Below are positions 4,005 through 5,154 of a stretch of DNA of 5,154 nt, piece by piece. The stretch lies in contig JANXUW010000096.1 in NCBI GenBank assembly GCA_025351985.1, positions 1 to 5,154 of the forward strand, in the 5' to 3' direction. A program made the position numbers and the translations under genes. Each line of letters starts with the position of its first letter. The stretch's first letter is position 1. This DNA comes from Pseudolysobacter sp. (GTDB lineage Bacteria > Pseudomonadota > Gammaproteobacteria > Xanthomonadales > Rhodanobacteraceae). Below the pieces are notes generated by a model. That model saw only the letters and a list, made by a program, of their open reading frames with translations. It searched no databases and was not told the DNA's origin.

Positions 4005-5154
4005 TCAACCCGGGCGACGCGGCGGTCCACGGCGACGTTGCGACGGCGCATTGTCTGGCGTTGCACGATTGCCGATGTTGTCATCGATGGGACCGCGCTG
4101 GTGATCCGACCGGCCCGCATAATTGGCGTTGCTGCCTTGCGGACGCGCATTGCCGCGCGGGCCGTTACCCGGATTGCCACGGAATTCTCCACGCGTGTTG
4201 CCATTGCCCGACGGCGCAGCATTACCGTGGCGACGTTCGGGCGGACGTCCTGCACCGCCCGGCCCCGGTGGACGACGTTCGCCACGCGGACCGCCGGGCG
4301 CGGCATTGCCACGCGGTGCCGAAAAATCGCGAGGTGCCGTATTACCGCGCGGTGCGGAATTTTCACGCGGTGCCGAATTGCCATAAGGTGCCGTATTGCC
4401 GTGCGGAGCTGCGCGATCACGCGGCGGCGGACGACGCGGACGGTCGGCATTAGCGCCGCCGTAAGCGTTCTCGCGCTGTCCCTGACCTTGACCCGGGCGC
4501 GGCGGTTTGCCGGAACGCGGACCGGTCGGCGGCGTGAAACCATTCTCCGGACTCGGGAACCACGTGCGCGGCTGAAAACCTCCCGCATCCTGCGGATTGC
4601 CGGGGCCGCGACGTGGACCACCGCGCGCATTCGGATTGGCATTGCCGCGTGGGCCGGACGGACCGCGATTCGCCGTATTGCCGCCTGCAGAATTCCACGG
4701 ACCTTGTTCCTGGCCGGGGCCGCGGCGCTGGCCTTGACCCTGGCCCTGCGCGGGACCGCGGCGTTGCCCCTGACCCGGGCCACCGTTGCGACGCGGGCCG
4801 GCGCCTGCACCAGGGCCGCGTGGCGCACCGCCATTCGGGCCGCGCTTGGCGTTGAACCGACTGCCCGGACGCGATGGCGTATCGTCGCGAATGCGATCGA
4901 ACGCGCGCAGCTCGCGACCTTCGTCATGACTGCTGCTACCGGTCCACGCTTGTTGCGCGCGTGGCTCGGGACGGAATTCGTTACCGGTTTTTGCGCGACG
5001 CTGGTTGATCACCGGCTGCAACGTCAGCACCGGCTCAGGTGCGGTGGCGCCGACCAGCTGACGCAGCGCTTTGACCTGATCCGCATCCAGATTTTCGCAA
5101 CCGCCCTTGCGCAGCAGACGTGGCAATTCGACATTGCCATAACGCGTGCGCTTG
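4005..5154 (-). CDS. rluB: 23S rRNA pseudouridine synthase RluB-like, C-terminal part with long disordered tail, cut by window edge
   Basis: The frame is open to the right edge; 382 codons and the stop (4007-4005) are seen, and the true start lies outside. The first visible residues, KRTRYGNVELPRLLRKGGCE followed by NLDADQVKALRQLVG, match the last strand and helix of RsuA/RluB pseudouridine synthases (compare RxRYG.v.LPR.L..G....L). RluB makes pseudouridine at 2605 in helix 93 of 23S rRNA. Next is a conserved-looking linker (LTLQPVINQRRAKTGNEFRP, then AWTGSSSHDEGRELRAFDRI) and, from about residue 100 to the end, a low-complexity tail of Gly, Arg, Pro, Asn and Gln with very few hydrophobic residues. 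The catalytic Asp domain is not in the window, so the identity rests on the C-terminal motif and on memory of long tails in Xanthomonadales RluB. Another RsuA-family member is the main alternative. The tail is strongly cationic and probably disordered; RNA or ribosome binding is inference. Confidence 0.72.
   Translation of the reverse strand, partial: KRTRYGNVELPRLLRKGGCENLDADQVKALRQLVGATAPEPVLTLQPVINQRRAKTGNEFRPEPRAQQAWTGSSSHDEGRELRAFDRIRDDTPSRPGSRFNAKRGPNGGAPRGPGAGAGPRRNGGPGQGQRRGPAQGQGQGQRRGPGQEQGPWNSAGGNTANRGPSGPRGNANPNARGGPRRGPGNPQDAGGFQPRTWFPSPENGFTPPTGPRSGKPPRPGQGQGQRENAYGGANADRPRRPPPRDRAAPHGNTAPYGNSAPRENSAPRGNTAPRDFSAPRGNAAPGGPRGERRPPGPGGAGRPPERRHGNAAPSGNGNTRGEFRGNPGNGPRGNARPQGSNANYAGRSDHQRGPIDDNIGNRATPDNAPSQRRRGPPRRPG
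4296..4421 (-). repeat. Seven tandem 18-base units encoding a hexapeptide repeat
   Basis: Read in the frame of the RluB-like gene, seven consecutive hexapeptides follow the pattern [RHY][GED]N[TSA]AP: RDRAAP, HGNTAP, YGNSAP, RENSAP, RGNTAP, RDFSAP, RGNAAP. On the plus strand this shows as a recurring GCGGTGCC-type core every 18 bases. The first unit is the most degenerate. Such arrays usually expand and contract by slippage or unequal recombination, so copy number may differ between strains. Confidence 0.85.
4701..4775 (-). repeat. Imperfect Gly-Gln/Arg-Arg-Gly-Pro repeat in the RluB-like tail
   Basis: Within the tail, GQGQRRGP occurs twice in 25 residues with GQ-rich spacing and a further degenerate GQEQGP. 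It is shorter and less regular than the hexapeptide array and consistent with local duplication in low-complexity DNA. Confidence 0.6.

Noticed and set aside
3992..4927. A 311-codon open frame on the minus strand overlapping the RluB-like tail in another frame.
   Set aside because: Its product is almost only Arg, Ala, Val, Met and Ile, the expected frame-shifted reading of GC-rich Gly/Arg/Pro/Asn codons. The true frame carries the recognisable RluB C-terminus and the hexapeptide repeat.

Overview
The window is GC-rich and tightly packed, and reads like a gammaproteobacterial chromosome of the Xanthomonadales type (Xanthomonadaceae or Rhodanobacteraceae). Three things suggest this: an ABC ATPase followed by a permease of the ABC-permease/M1-aminopeptidase type behind a YtrA-like operator, an RluB-like C-terminus with a very long Gly/Arg/Pro/Asn-rich tail, and GC-ending codon use. 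The assignment comes from family resemblance alone; no rRNA or marker gene is present.

Layout. On the minus strand, positions 1-1357 hold a two-gene ABC transporter unit. The ATPase (470-1357) is read first, followed 12 bases later by a multi-spanning permease (457 to the left edge, cut by the window). A candidate sigma70 promoter sits just upstream (1391-1420), overlapped by a strong inverted repeat (1387-1408) of the kind bound by GntR/YtrA repressors. No such repressor gene is visible. Positions 1430-1600 show nothing else convincing.

Positions 1628-2542 (minus) encode a LysR-type regulator with a TTG start. Upstream of it, also on minus, lies a small unrecognised protein gene (2619-2852) with a good Shine-Dalgarno. 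Positions 2863-3130 are non-coding and probably carry the back-to-back promoters of this small gene and the next, plus-strand, gene.

On the plus strand, 3173-3892 encodes a secreted CsgG-domain protein without a lipobox. It stands alone and ends at a strong, apparently bidirectional terminator (3939-3973). Converging on the same terminator from the right is the C-terminal part of a minus-strand gene (4005 to the right edge). This looks like the end of 23S rRNA pseudouridine synthase RluB: about 35 residues of the RsuA/RluB C-terminal fold, a linker, then roughly 280 residues of low-complexity cationic tail with a seven-copy hexapeptide repeat.

No mobile element, CRISPR array, tRNA or rRNA was seen. 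Most of the window is ordinary housekeeping and accessory chromosome. The points most worth a second look are the orphan YtrA-type operator, the CsgG-like protein that keeps pore-hairpin-like segments but lacks the lipid anchor, the RluB tail repeat and the small unknown gene.
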